A DNA stretch of 64,000 nt from Bacillota bacterium (GTDB taxonomy: Bacteria; Bacillota; Clostridia; Ch29). The position numbers were made by a program, and so were the translations under genes. Each line of letters opens with the position of its first letter. Within the stretch, counting starts at the first letter, position 1. This document shows positions 17,791 through 26,028 of the stretch, piece by piece. Under the pieces are notes generated by a model, which was given only the letters and a program-made list of their open reading frames with translations, was not told the origin of the DNA and did no database searches. The DNA lies in the NCBI GenBank assembly GCA_013540605.1, contig JABVCK010000001.1, positions 124,001-188,000 of the forward strand, read 5' to 3'.

Positions 17791-18718
17791 AATCGCGTTT
17801 TTCCATACGTCCATATGCGTCCAGCTTTCTCAGTATGTTTAAGGTCAGGACTCCCTTCCATTCGTTATAGGCCGGTTTCAGGCTTCCAAGGTAATAGCCT
17901 TCGCCCCAGGGTGGATTTACTACTCCATTATTCTCAACCAGCTCTACATAGAAATCGAGGTTTTCTTCAATTTTGGACTCCCCAACCCCAAATCTGCATT
18001 TATCGGGACCCGGAACAAAATCTAACGGCATTGGCACATACCCGGTCCATTTTTCCCTGTCATATTCAATGACCTGGGATATGCCGACAGCGATTCTTTT
18101 CATTAATCTCTTTTTCAGTTCATCGGGTAATACCTCGAATAATTTTATGTAGCAGAACAGCTCATTTTCGGATTCAAACCTTTCTTTAGCCTCAATATAT
18201 TTCAAAGCGTATTCCACCAGATAGTCAATATCTAATTTGCTTACATACTCCTTATATTTATATAAATGCGACAGTATTTCAGCGGAGGGGTTTCCCCAGT
18301 TTCTGTCTATTATAGTCATACCGTTTTCTTCATCATAATGCCACCAGGGTGCGTGGGGATAATCATTCACATCTTTCGTTACGGCAAACCACCCGTTCCG
18401 GGTTTCATTAAATGCCGATTCATAATAACCTATAGCTGATTTTATCATCTCTTCCGCGTCTTTATTACCATCTATTTGCGACAAGAGCCTGACACCGATA
18501 GAGGTAGCCATAGGTGACGAAAACGGCTGCCGGAAATCCGACTCCAGGCCGTTTCCGAAACCACCGTCATTATTCTGGTATTTTTTTAATGCTTCTATTA
18601 TCTTTGCGCCGTTTCCTCCCTGAAAATAGTATTCGAATAAGTACTTCTCAAGATCCCTCGCCTGGTCTTTGAAAAACTGATTAATCGAGCTAAAGGGTTT
18701 ACCGGTTAGCTTTAACAC
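17783..18718 (-). CDS. Hypothetical protein with prenyltransferase/squalene-cyclase-like repeats
   Basis: A 311-residue soluble protein with no signal peptide. The pattern QNNDGGFGNGLE and later PPWGEGYYLGS resemble the repeats of the alpha/alpha-toroid fold found in prenyltransferase and squalene-cyclase relatives. The catalytic DxDD or zinc residues of those enzymes are not evident, so it may only share the fold. GGAGTGAGGATG sits before the ATG at 18718 on the minus strand. The last few residues overlap the integrase remnant, so the original C terminus may have been altered. No function is assigned. Confidence 0.6.
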   Translation of the reverse strand: MLKLTGKPFSSINQFFKDQARDLEKYLFEYYFQGGNGAKIIEALKKYQNNDGGFGNGLESDFRQPFSSPMATSIGVRLLSQIDGNKDAEEMIKSAIGYYESAFNETRNGWFAVTKDVNDYPHAPWWHYDEENGMTIIDRNWGNPSAEILSHLYKYKEYVSKLDIDYLVEYALKYIEAKERFESENELFCYIKLFEVLPDELKKRLMKRIAVGISQVIEYDREKWTGYVPMPLDFVPGPDKCRFGVGESKIEENLDFYVELVENNGVVNPPWGEGYYLGSLKPAYNEWKGVLTLNILRKLDAYGRMEKRDFS

Positions 18719-19136
18719 ATCCTCACTCCTTTGATTTGGGTTAGCAGTTGGTTAACATCCCAGAAACCAAATATTTGATATGCAAATAGTCTCTAATAAC
18801 CCGGCATGAAAATTATACCAAAGTTGGTCATAAGGCGTAAAGGTATTATGTAATATTACGGGAAGAAAGAGCTAAAAGAGACAAATATGTCGAGGAATCG
18901 CAGAATATGTTGGTCAGTTCAGATATAAATCTGGTTCAACCTCAAACTTTGTGCTAAGTGATAATGTTCCAGTGTCAACTGGTAAATCCAAGAAATAAGA
19001 TCATCGATTTTACCAGCGACTTGGAAACTTGCAAATGTAAAACTGACTATATTTTATATAGTTTGGGTTAGGGAAACTCAATACGATAATTTTTCCAATA
19101 CAACTGGTTACACCTACCCTATATACCTTGAAAAAC
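18719..19136. other. Gene-free stretch left of the insertion sequence
   Basis: This 418-base AT-rich stretch holds the upstream region of the minus-strand toroid-like gene and unassigned sequence up to the left end of the insertion sequence. A 38-codon open stretch at about 18841-18957 (plus strand) looks charged and helical (REERAKRDKY) and could be a decayed coding remnant, but I cannot name it. No RNA gene or clear terminator was seen. Confidence 0.4.
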
Positions 19137-19160
19137 GCACCTTGAAAACCTATAGAAAGA

Positions 19161-20363
19161 CTATGCACATTCAAGCTTAACCCGGATTTCGAAGTTTTTG
19201 TCATTTCGATATCCATAGGCCCTGCGCTTTATATTCTTAATCTTGTGATTAAACCCTTCTGTGGGTCCGTTGCTGATTTTGCAATCATAATAATTAAGAA
19301 TGTATTCCCGCCAGTGGTCAAGGGTTCGATTGAAGGCCTGAAGTTCAGGTATCTGGCTTTCCTCAACAAGTTCCTTGAAGTAGTCAATAAAGGCTGCGGC
19401 ATTTTCCTTGGTATTAATCTTGAAGAACTTGCGGAATTCTTCCTTTAAGGCAAAACATTCACCAAGCTTTGGGTATTCATCACATACTTTAAAAAGCCGG
19501 TTCATATCATCCGCCTCAAGGTCTTCGAAGTTTTTAAGCAATGCCCAACGAATGCCGAATACTTTTTGTTTATCGTCTTCTTCCTTCCTGACTTTATTTT
19601 GAATGTGCTTTCGTGCATCATCTACCTGGTCATGAAGCGACTGTGATAGATGAAACCTGTCGATAACCGGTTTAGCATTGGGAAGAGTTTCAAGAACCCC
19701 GTTACAATAGCCCCTGCTCATATCCATGGCAACAGCTTCGATATTATTCCTGAACTCTTCGCTCAGGGATTGGAAAAAGGTTATCACATCTTCCTTGGTT
19801 CTTCCCCTGAACATGGCTATTACCGAATGGGTTTCCAGGTCATATACCGTGGTGTTATAATTGTGACCCTTCCGCCTTGCCAGATCGTCTATGCCTATGA
19901 ACCTTACTTTTTTAGATGGCCTTGAATTAATTTCTTCCTGGGCATAGTAGTTGAAAATCCTTTGGCATTTGCCATGACTGATACCTTCAAGCAGACATAC
20001 ATTTTCTATCGTGTTTTGTTTGCAAAGGTTATAAATGTATATTTCATAAGGTATCGTCTGGCGCTGGTATTCCCTTATAAAGTTGTATCTTAAATCAAAT
20101 GGATGGTCAGGGTCGCATTTACATTCCAATCGGAATATCGGCAACACCAAGACGGTTTTTGTGCCCCATATTGGTAGATGCATATAGTCCTGAACCCTTA
20201 CATCATGTACTGTTTCCGTTGTGCTGCCACATTTCGGGCAAATCCCTGAAATGGTCGATGGTATAGCGCAAACAGTAAATATGCCATTATTTACATAGGT
20301 ATGAATAACCTTTAAGCCTTGAACTCCAAGCATTTGTGCTGTAAAATCAATTACGTTATTCAT
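19161..20363 (-). CDS. ISL3-family transposase
   Basis: A 400-residue DDE transposase. An N-terminal zinc-ribbon contains CPKCG and a C-x-C pair. The catalytic core shows IGIDDLARRKGHNY, AVAMDMSRGY, PVIDRFHLSQ and, near the end, GPTEGFNHKIKNIKRRAYGYRN. These are hallmarks of the ISL3 family. The frame is intact and full length, so it may be active. The ribosome site AAGGGGG lies within a long hairpin just upstream of the ATG at 20363 (see the hairpin entry), a likely brake on translation from read-through messages. Confidence 0.9.
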   Translation of the reverse strand: MNNVIDFTAQMLGVQGLKVIHTYVNNGIFTVCAIPSTISGICPKCGSTTETVHDVRVQDYMHLPIWGTKTVLVLPIFRLECKCDPDHPFDLRYNFIREYQRQTIPYEIYIYNLCKQNTIENVCLLEGISHGKCQRIFNYYAQEEINSRPSKKVRFIGIDDLARRKGHNYNTTVYDLETHSVIAMFRGRTKEDVITFFQSLSEEFRNNIEAVAMDMSRGYCNGVLETLPNAKPVIDRFHLSQSLHDQVDDARKHIQNKVRKEEDDKQKVFGIRWALLKNFEDLEADDMNRLFKVCDEYPKLGECFALKEEFRKFFKINTKENAAAFIDYFKELVEESQIPELQAFNRTLDHWREYILNYYDCKISNGPTEGFNHKIKNIKRRAYGYRNDKNFEIRVKLECA

Positions 20364-20428
20364 ATCCGATACACCCCCTTTTTAGTTTTTGTTGGCGTAA
20401 AAATTGTAAGGGGGTTATCGGATTTTTT
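20364..20428. promoter_or_regulatory. Fold-back hairpin over the transposase ribosome-binding site; plus-strand terminator
   Basis: Bases 20364-20380 and 20408-20423 form a stem of about 16 pairs with one bulge and a 27-base loop. On the minus (transposase) strand the stem buries the AAGGGGG ribosome site just before the ATG at 20363. On the plus strand the stem is followed by TTTTTT and would act as an intrinsic terminator. The structure is seen in the sequence; the regulatory roles are inferred. Confidence 0.7.
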
Positions 20429-20552
20429 CTACCTTTTTTCCAGCACTTTGCCAAGGTACTTTATGGAATTTTCAAGGTGCCACAAAATTTATTGTTGAAC
20501 CATAAATCTTGACTTAAAAATAGATATTGGAATATAATACCAAAGTTTGCTT

Positions 20553-20845
20553 TTATGTATAATTGTCATAAGCTCCATCCCAACTATCGGCTATTTTCAA
20601 GAAATCGGCATAGCCATTAGCTCTAACATATTCAATAGCTTGCCTATACTTTTTATATTTATAGCCATTCTTGCCGTGAAATTCATTTATCAACATGCAT
20701 GTAGAAAGGTCCGGACATTCTGAACAGGAATTGTAGTTTCTTTTTATACAGCATACTTTCATTTTACACTTGGCCTTGTCTATGTCTCTTTGACCATCTA
20801 GATAGCCCAATTTAAAACCTTAACAAATGCTTGGCATGTTCCGCA
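20553..20845 (-). pseudogene. DUF3795 protein, frameshifted and 5'-truncated
   Basis: The minus strand holds the cysteine-rich DUF3795 pattern in two frames. The beginning, YCGTCQAFVK (about 20815-20845), is in one frame and reaches a stop. The rest, with KVCC..CSECPDLSTC and a conserved aromatic C-terminal stretch, continues in another frame from about 20810 for 85 residues from a TTG. Upstream of YCGTC the sequence runs into a repeat at 20858-20880, so the native start is lost. It is a broken gene next to the insertion sequence. The 85-residue piece could still be translated but lacks a convincing ribosome site. Confidence 0.55.
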
Positions 20846-20857
20846 ATACGTATCATA

Positions 20858-20880
20858 GAACAAAGAACCGTCCCCTGTTC
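20858..20880. repeat. Dispersed GGGGAC-type short repeat
   Basis: On the minus strand this reads GAACAGGGGACGGTTC followed by TTTGTTC. It is a self-complementary-edged motif resembling other GGGGAC/GGGACA repeats in this window (44760-44812, 46293-46380, 63486-63600). It marks the point where the DUF3795 gene is cut off. Confidence 0.5.
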
Positions 20881-21055
20881 TCCCCTGCGGTTTCACGACC
20901 CCTCTGAGCCGGACCTCCGAAGCCCTTCTCCTTTGGCGGTGCTTGCACCCGCGAAGAGATGTGACGCACAAGCTACGGCCTCGCCCAATATCCTACCCCC
21001 GCTGAACCCGCTTGCCGCGCCCGTTGCGTGAAGCCATGGCTATGCGAAGTTGGGT
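20881..21055. other. GC-rich non-coding block beside the AbiTii gene
   Basis: About 175 bases clearly richer in G+C than the surroundings, lying at the 3' end of the AbiTii gene. A short plus-strand open frame across it has no ribosome site and no recognisable protein pattern. I see no tRNA or rRNA signature. Its composition suggests a different origin from its neighbours. Confidence 0.4.
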
Positions 21056-21059
21056 ATTA

Positions 21060-21974
21060 TTATATCCCTAAATAATTACATATTAATCTGGGAAGTATCT
21101 GGCAAACTGTATTAGCTGATATATGGAGTGCTCCTTTTGCAGCCTTATCAAGCATATTGGATAACCATTTTGCAGTACTACGACCAATCTCTTTTGCATT
21201 TTGCTCTTTATCTTCTAAGATGGCCTCTTCCAATAAAGAAATATCTCTTTCTTCTACTCCTAAGTTTTTAAGCTCTTGTTTTAAACCAATAAGGTCCCCC
21301 CGAATATCAAAATTAATGCTCTGATAAGAGTTTTGATTACCCGAAGAGAAACTGCCAACATTACCATAAATATGAGTATGAAAAATCTGGCTAACACTCC
21401 TCTGCGGAATTGGTTCCGAATTGGGCGGTGCCTCCCCTGCCTCCGGGTTTACCTTCTCTATCTCTATAACAAACGATAACACTCGGTTGCGCACGCTATC
21501 AATAAGCCCGACGATTGAACCACGGCTGATAACCTTCCACGCTTGCATACAGTTCATATTTTCATAAATTTGCTCTCCATAAAGCGCCACCAAGTCTGCG
21601 GGCCATGGAATTTGAAAAGTCCCTTCATTTCTTGATGATAGTAAATGTTCGTATGTACTAATACCCTGAGATAAATACTCAGTGGAAATGAATTCCCTTA
21701 TCTGTTTATCTTCTATACAGGAAGGAGGAATCAACGCATTTCTTAAACCACTTCCAAAAGGTCCGCCAAAATGACCTTTAGATTCTACACGTTCTAATAC
21801 TCGATAATCTGGTAATTGATCCTTTGATTGATATCCGTTAAGCTCGTTTTCAACCCATTCCTCAAACTCTTTATTCCCTAGTCTGGCTGCTAAGATTTTG
21901 CACTTTCGAAGTATATCTGCAATCTTGTTGTCAGAGGAAACAGCAGCATTTTGGATTTCTCTTAGTAGACTCAA
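21060..21974 (-). CDS. AbiTii-domain abortive-infection-type protein
   Basis: A 304-residue protein of the AbiTii family, named after a lactococcal abortive-infection (anti-phage) factor. Family hallmarks are the start SLLREIQNAA, KILAARLGN, ELNGY, GPFGSGLRNA and NCMQAWKVI, plus a C-terminal IYGNVGS region and a final hydrophobic helix. I choose the TTG at 21974, with GGGAGGG just upstream, where family homology begins; the frame is open to 22118 but that extension is unlike the family. It has its own minus-strand promoter and no partner gene. A phage-defence role is inferred from family name and from its place among mobile remnants. Confidence 0.75.
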   Translation of the reverse strand: MSLLREIQNAAVSSDNKIADILRKCKILAARLGNKEFEEWVENELNGYQSKDQLPDYRVLERVESKGHFGGPFGSGLRNALIPPSCIEDKQIREFISTEYLSQGISTYEHLLSSRNEGTFQIPWPADLVALYGEQIYENMNCMQAWKVISRGSIVGLIDSVRNRVLSFVIEIEKVNPEAGEAPPNSEPIPQRSVSQIFHTHIYGNVGSFSSGNQNSYQSINFDIRGDLIGLKQELKNLGVEERDISLLEEAILEDKEQNAKEIGRSTAKWLSNMLDKAAKGALHISANTVCQILPRLICNYLGI

Positions 21975-22183
21975 AGTAATTCCCTCCCGCTTATGGGTTA
22001 CCCAATTTCGCATAACTCCTGTAACCCCGAAATATTTGATTCGGGAACATCGCTCTATCCGCACAAACCCCAACAAAAAACAATAGCCCACCTCATAGCT
22101 GTATATTTCTACAATCAAAGCTATAGCATGGGCTTGTATGAATAATAACCATATCTATATATATAAGATTGTTTTACATGAAG

Positions 22184-22213
22184 ATTATACCAAACTTAGA
22201 TATAATGTGTAAA
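22184..22213 (-). promoter_or_regulatory. Likely sigma-A promoter of the AbiTii gene
   Basis: Read on the minus strand: TTTACA (22213-22208), an 18-base spacer, then TATAAT (22189-22184). This lies about 200 bases before the chosen start codon and leaves a long leader. Confidence 0.6.
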
Positions 22214-22330
22214 GAGTTTACAAAATTCCAGAATAAATTACATTTCCACGGAAATCAACTACAGGGTAGTTAAACGTTAATTTATTAACGAGCAGAGGAA
22301 AAGAGTTGTCGAATCGGGCGTATTTGAGTG

Positions 22331-22359
22331 TTCCAATATGGCGCAAACGATGGTATAAT
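22331..22359 (+). promoter_or_regulatory. Possible promoter of the sigma-54 regulator gene
   Basis: TATAAT at 22354-22359 has a weak -35 TTCCAA 17 bases upstream (22331-22336). An inverted GTATAAT..ATTATAC pair overlaps and follows the -10 box and could be an operator. The rest of 22214-22330 shows nothing recognisable. Confidence 0.4.
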
Positions 22360-22409
22360 ACAATTATCTAAGTATAATTATACAACATATCGACAGAGAA
22401 AGGGATGCG

Positions 22410-24401
22410 GTGACCATGGGCGGACGAAGTTTCTTGATGAAGGAGTCGGAAATATATGAAAACTGGAGGAAATTCATCCGGACGGGACAGTACAGTTCAG
22501 ACGTTATACGCCCTGTGATTGCAGAGTCATGGAACATAAGCAAAGCAGCAGGTATTGACCCTTTCAAACCTATAGAATCCAACAGGTTATCCAACAGAGA
22601 ACTGAAAAAAAGGCAGGAAAACTCCTCGCAGGTTGTCGCGGTCTCACTGCCCTTTATGGAAAGTATATATAAGATTGTTGCAAAATCTGAATTTGCGGTC
22701 AGGCTGACCGACAGGGACGGCTATATACTTGTTGCCCTCGGGGAAGAGGATACCCTTGGGAAAATGACCGCACTGAACATAAACCCGGGGGAATGCTGCA
22801 AAGAAGAGTATATCGGGACAAATGCAATCGGTATAGCGCTGAGGACCGGGGAACCGGTTCAGGTGTTTGCCGCGGAGCACTACAACTATAACTACCACAG
22901 CTGGACAACATCTTCATGTCCAATTAAAGATAAAAACGGGGAAATTGTTGCGGTTCTCGGCATGACCGGTTCTTTCCAAAAAGTGCACTCCCACACCCTT
23001 GGCATGGTCATAGCGGCCGCAGAAGCCATAGAAAGCCAGATCCGGCTGGAAGAAAGCAACAGAAAGCTCGCCATCGCAAATCAACATTTCATGGCTATCA
23101 TGGAGTCAATCTCCGAAGGGCTGATCTGCATAGATAATAACCTTATAGTGACGGATATAAACCAGAACGCAAGAAAGATGCTGAACTTACAGAGCAAAGA
23201 CCCGGTAGGGGAGTCCCTTGCGAAGCTTTTCGGCGGTTACAGCAAAAGGATCAAAGACGTTCTCAGAAAGGGCAAGGGCTATAACGAGGAAGAAGTTATA
23301 ATTGACCTTCCTAAGGGTACTCTGAGGTGCGTCATACTGACGACGCCGATAAAAAGAGATAATTCCAGCGTTGACGGTGCGGTGATCACCCTGAGGGAAG
23401 GGAAATCCGTTCATAAACTCGTAAATAAAATAGTAGGCGCGGAAGCAAGGTTTGTGTTCGATGATATTATAGGTAAAAGCCCGGAGATAATTGAAGCCAA
23501 GAAACAGGCTATGTTCGCTTCGCTGAACTCAAACACGGTGCTGCTGACCGGCGAGAGCGGAACGGGCAAGGAGCTGTTTGCCCAGGCGATTCATAATGCG
23601 AGCGAACGCAAGGATGGCCCCTTCGTATTCATTAACTGCGGGGCTATTCCAAGGGAACTGATTGCCAGCGAATTGTTTGGCTATGTTGAGGGCGCTTTTA
23701 CCGGCGCGAGAAGGGGAGGGCACCCGGGGAAATTCGAGTTGGCCGACGGCGGTACGATATTCCTGGACGAAATCGGGGACATGCCCCTTGATACGCAGGC
23801 GAACCTCCTCAGGGTTCTGGAGACAAAAGAGGTGGTAAGGATTGGGAGCCACAAGATAATCCCTGTGGATGTCAGAGTAGTGGCTGCGACGCACAAGCAC
23901 CTGGAGGAAGAGGTTGAACGGGGAAATTTCAGGCAGGACCTGTTCTTCCGGTTGAACGTAATCCGCATCCGGATTCCTCCCCTCAGGGAAAGGGAGGAGG
24001 ATATAAGGATTTTTATAGACAAACTGATAGATAGATACTCTGAACAATTGGGAAAGCCCGTCAGGAATGTGAGCAACTCCTACTATAACATATTGGAAGG
24101 CTATGCATGGCCGGGCAATGTGAGGGAGATGCAGAATATAATCAACCAGTCCATAATGATGATGGAGGGCAGCGAACTGACCGCAAAAAATATCCCGGAT
24201 AATATAAAAAAGAAAGCGGTGCCGTACCGCGAAAAAGCACATGCGGGTGTGAGGACGCTTTCAGAGATTGAAGAGAGGGCGATACTGGAAACGCTTGAGT
24301 TCAATAACGGGAACATTACCAGCGCGGCAAAATCCCTGGGTATAGGCAGAAACACCCTTTACCGGAAGATGAAAAAGTACGATATCGCTTATACTCCGTA
24401 A
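22410..24401 (+). CDS. Sigma-54-dependent enhancer-binding regulator (AcoR-like)
   Basis: A 663-residue activator of sigma-54 RNA polymerase. A GAF-type sensor region covers about 60-210 and a PAS-like domain about 220-330. The AAA+ core follows, with Walker A GESGTGKE, the sigma-54-contact loop GAFTGA and the arginine-finger region. It ends in a Fis-type helix-turn-helix ([23 protein letters not shown]). A GTG at 22410 and an ATG at 22416 are both possible. A terminator and then a near-consensus -24/-12 promoter follow, directly before the antiporter operon. Control of that operon is therefore a strong inference; the signal sensed is unknown. Confidence 0.9.
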   Translation: MTMGGRSFLMKESEIYENWRKFIRTGQYSSDVIRPVIAESWNISKAAGIDPFKPIESNRLSNRELKKRQENSSQVVAVSLPFMESIYKIVAKSEFAVRLTDRDGYILVALGEEDTLGKMTALNINPGECCKEEYIGTNAIGIALRTGEPVQVFAAEHYNYNYHSWTTSSCPIKDKNGEIVAVLGMTGSFQKVHSHTLGMVIAAAEAIESQIRLEESNRKLAIANQHFMAIMESISEGLICIDNNLIVTDINQNARKMLNLQSKDPVGESLAKLFGGYSKRIKDVLRKGKGYNEEEVIIDLPKGTLRCVILTTPIKRDNSSVDGAVITLREGKSVHKLVNKIVGAEARFVFDDIIGKSPEIIEAKKQAMFASLNSNTVLLTGESGTGKELFAQAIHNASERKDGPFVFINCGAIPRELIASELFGYVEGAFTGARRGGHPGKFELADGGTIFLDEIGDMPLDTQANLLRVLETKEVVRIGSHKIIPVDVRVVAATHKHLEEEVERGNFRQDLFFRLNVIRIRIPPLREREEDIRIFIDKLIDRYSEQLGKPVRNVSNSYYNILEGYAWPGNVREMQNIINQSIMMMEGSELTAKNIPDNIKKKAVPYREKAHAGVRTLSEIEERAILETLEFNNGNITSAAKSLGIGRNTLYRKMKKYDIAYTP

Positions 24402-24443
24402 TAAGGGGCTGTACCATAATGGAACATACGAAGAAGGCCATAG

Positions 24444-24486
24444 CCGGAATATTGTTCTTTATTGGAACGTTATTCCGGTTTTTTTT
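24444..24486 (+). terminator. Rho-independent terminator of the sigma-54 regulator gene
   Basis: CCGGAATA (24444-24451) pairs with TATTCCGG (24471-24478), with an inner GTTC/GAAC stem, followed by eight T residues (24479-24486). It separates the regulator transcript from the antiporter operon. Confidence 0.85.
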
Positions 24487-24564
24487 CAAACGCATATGCA
24501 ATATAATTTTATTGAAGCTGCAGTATTCAACGGAAAATGGGACAGTCACAGGAAGCTTGGAAAG

Positions 24565-24581
24565 TTGGCTTGAGTTTTGCA
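24565..24581 (+). promoter_or_regulatory. Sigma-54 (-24/-12) promoter for the antiporter operon
   Basis: TTGGCTTGAGTTTTGCA has the invariant GG at 24567-24568 and GC at 24579-24580 with exactly ten bases between, and matches TGGC..TTGC well. It lies between the regulator's terminator and the first antiporter gene, predicting a start near 24592. A small hairpin (24619-24632) lies in the leader. Confidence 0.75.
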
Positions 24582-24698
24582 ATATATAACTCTTTGTGAA
24601 ATTTTTTTGAGTTGCGTCCCCGGAAAACCGGGATAGGAGAATTCTGAAAATAGCATAGATATTTTATTAACAATAAAATTGTGCGGAGTTGTTTTTGT

Positions 24699-25208
24699 AT
24701 GGGTAAATACAGCAAAGGTCGAATTGCATTCTGGAGTATAGCCCTTCTGATATTCTGGGTTGCAGTGTCGGGCAAAATCAAGATCCATGATATTATGCTG
24801 GCGGTTCTGATTATAGGTTTCACTTTATATATGGCAAGCAGAATGAACCCGGAGACTTTCCGGCTGCGAGGAGCGGGGCCCCCGCCGGTGAAAAGGATGT
24901 TTTATGCGTTGCTATACGTGATCTGCATAACCATAGAGATCATAAAGGCAAACGTGCACGTTGCCTCGGTAATCCTATCGCCCAGACTGAAGATCAGCCC
25001 GGGTTTGGTCAGGTACAGGCACGGATTCAGCAGCAGATTTAGTTCTTTCCTATACGCCAATTCGATTACGCTGACGCCGGGTACGCTTACGGTAGGTCTG
25101 GATGAGGAAGATGTAACCGTTCACGTGCTCGAAGAAAGCAACAAAGATGCCTTGGCGGACTGGAAAGTAGAGAGGGTGCTCAAGAAAATGGAGGTAAAGG
25201 AAAAATGA
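24699..25208 (+). CDS. mrpE: Mrp/Mbh-type antiporter subunit E
   Basis: A 169-residue MrpE/MnhE/MbhA-family protein, first gene of the operon. Two or three N-terminal hydrophobic helices are followed by a soluble tail with the family's SITLTPGTLTV and VHVLEES stretch. It is an accessory subunit of multi-subunit cation/proton antiporters (CPA3) in the cytoplasmic membrane. GCGGAG lies about ten bases before the ATG at 24699. The stop overlaps the next start by four bases. Confidence 0.85.
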   Translation: MGKYSKGRIAFWSIALLIFWVAVSGKIKIHDIMLAVLIIGFTLYMASRMNPETFRLRGAGPPPVKRMFYALLYVICITIEIIKANVHVASVILSPRLKISPGLVRYRHGFSSRFSSFLYANSITLTPGTLTVGLDEEDVTVHVLEESNKDALADWKVERVLKKMEVKEK

Positions 25209-25471
25209 CAACGATACTGGTAGGTGCATGTCTTTACTTAAGTATAACTATTTTCCTCTGCCTTTACAGGGGGGTAAAGGGTCCCACCCTCGCGGACAGG
25301 ATTGTTGCGATCAATGTGATAGGCACCAAGACCGTTGTTGTGATCGCCATAGTCTCGTACGCGATTAACGAGAGGTACTTTCTGGACGTTGCCCTTGTAT
25401 ACGCGCTGATCAGTTTCCTGGCAACGGTTTATATATCGAAGTCCAGCGGTATTATGCAGGGAGGGAGATAG
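25205..25471 (+). CDS. mrpF: Mrp/Mbh-type antiporter subunit F
   Basis: An 88-residue three-helix membrane protein of the MrpF/MnhF/MbhB family. The typical motif GPTLADRIVAINVIGTK is present, followed by VALVYALISFLAT. It starts at an ATGA overlap with mrpE and ends one base before mrpG, so the three are translated as a block. It is a structural subunit of the complex. Confidence 0.9.
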   Translation: MTTILVGACLYLSITIFLCLYRGVKGPTLADRIVAINVIGTKTVVVIAIVSYAINERYFLDVALVYALISFLATVYISKSSGIMQGGR

Positions 25472-25472
25472 G

Positions 25473-25802
25473 ATGAGCGTTCTGGTGGCAGTATTCATGG
25501 CAGCAGGTTTATTCTTTTTTACGGCAGGGACCATCGGCCTTCTGAGGCTTCCCGATGTATACACCCGGACCCACGGGGCTACAAAATGTGATACCCTGGG
25601 GGCGCTGCTCTGCATAATCGCCCTGATGATTTATAACGGCTTGTCGCTGGGTATTGTGAAACTGCTGCTACTGATGGTGTTTTTATGGATAGCCAACCCC
25701 ACCGCCGCGCACCTGATCACAAAAGCGGCAATGGCATCGGGAGTCAGGGTGTGCGGGAGCGGAACGGGTGACGAGGAGGAGCAAAATGAGCGTATTGTTT
25801 GA
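25473..25802 (+). CDS. mrpG: Mrp/Mbh-type antiporter subunit G
   Basis: A 109-residue MrpG/MnhG/MbhC-family protein with three hydrophobic helices. Family-typical features are GTIGLLRLPDVYTRTHGATKCDTLG near the N terminus (read here in two parts: GLLRLPDVYTR and HGATKCDTLG) and NPTAAHLITKAA. The C-terminal tail overlaps the next gene by 17 bases. A structural subunit of the antiporter. Confidence 0.88.
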   Translation: MSVLVAVFMAAGLFFFTAGTIGLLRLPDVYTRTHGATKCDTLGALLCIIALMIYNGLSLGIVKLLLLMVFLWIANPTAAHLITKAAMASGVRVCGSGTGDEEEQNERIV

Positions 25803-26028
25803 GGTCTCGCTTCTTACCTTTCTTATAGTGTGTGCCATAATGGTAGCCTTTATTAAGGATATGATGGCTGCTATCGTCATATTTGCTTCCTACAGCCTGG
25901 TCATGGCTATGCTGTGGCAAATGCTTGACGCTCCGGATATTGCGATCACAGAGGCCGCAGTCGGAGCGGGATTGACCACAATTTTGTTTATCGGAGCGAT
26001 TAAAAAAACAGGGAGAGCAAAAAAATGA
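25786..26028 (+). CDS. MbhD-like (DUF4040) antiporter subunit, MrpA C-terminal part
   Basis: An 80-residue, three-helix protein with the DUF4040 pattern DAPDIAITEAAVGAGLTT. In ordinary Mrp antiporters this segment is part of the large MrpA subunit; in Mbh hydrogenases and Mbh-like complexes it is a separate MbhD. GAGGAG precedes the ATG at 25786, and an in-frame start six codons earlier is rejected. The separate gene points to the Mbh-type layout. Confidence 0.85.
   Translation: MSVLFEVSLLTFLIVCAIMVAFIKDMMAAIVIFASYSLVMAMLWQMLDAPDIAITEAAVGAGLTTILFIGAIKKTGRAKK

Larger units (their letters stand above)
19137..20480 (-). mobile_element. ISL3-family insertion sequence
   Basis: A 1.34-kb element holding one transposase gene. 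Its ends are imperfect inverted repeats: GCACCTTGAAAA at 19137-19148 and the exact complement at 20469-20480, with weaker matching continuing inward. The expected 8-base target duplication was not found: TGAAAAAC on the left and CACAAAAT on the right differ. This suggests an old insertion, recombination between copies, or that my boundaries are slightly off. It separates the toroid-like gene from a broken DUF3795 gene. Confidence 0.75.

Noticed and set aside
17620-18072. Plus-strand 150-residue open frame
   Set aside because: It lies antisense to the integrase remnant and the toroid-like gene, and has no recognisable protein pattern.
18841-18957. Short open stretch containing REERAKRDKY
   Set aside because: Only 38 codons between stops with no start or ribosome site; it may be a decayed gene but cannot be assigned.
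19129-20488. Eight-base target duplication for the insertion sequence
   Set aside because: The flanks TGAAAAAC and CACAAAAT do not match, so no duplication is claimed.
20831-21031. Plus-strand 66-residue open frame in the GC-rich block
   Set aside because: No ribosome site, proline/alanine-rich low-information composition, explained by the local GC richness.
24444-24478. Dyad GGAATA..TATTCC as an enhancer site for the sigma-54 regulator
   Set aside because: The symmetry is extended by CC/GG and followed by eight T residues, so an intrinsic terminator is the better reading.
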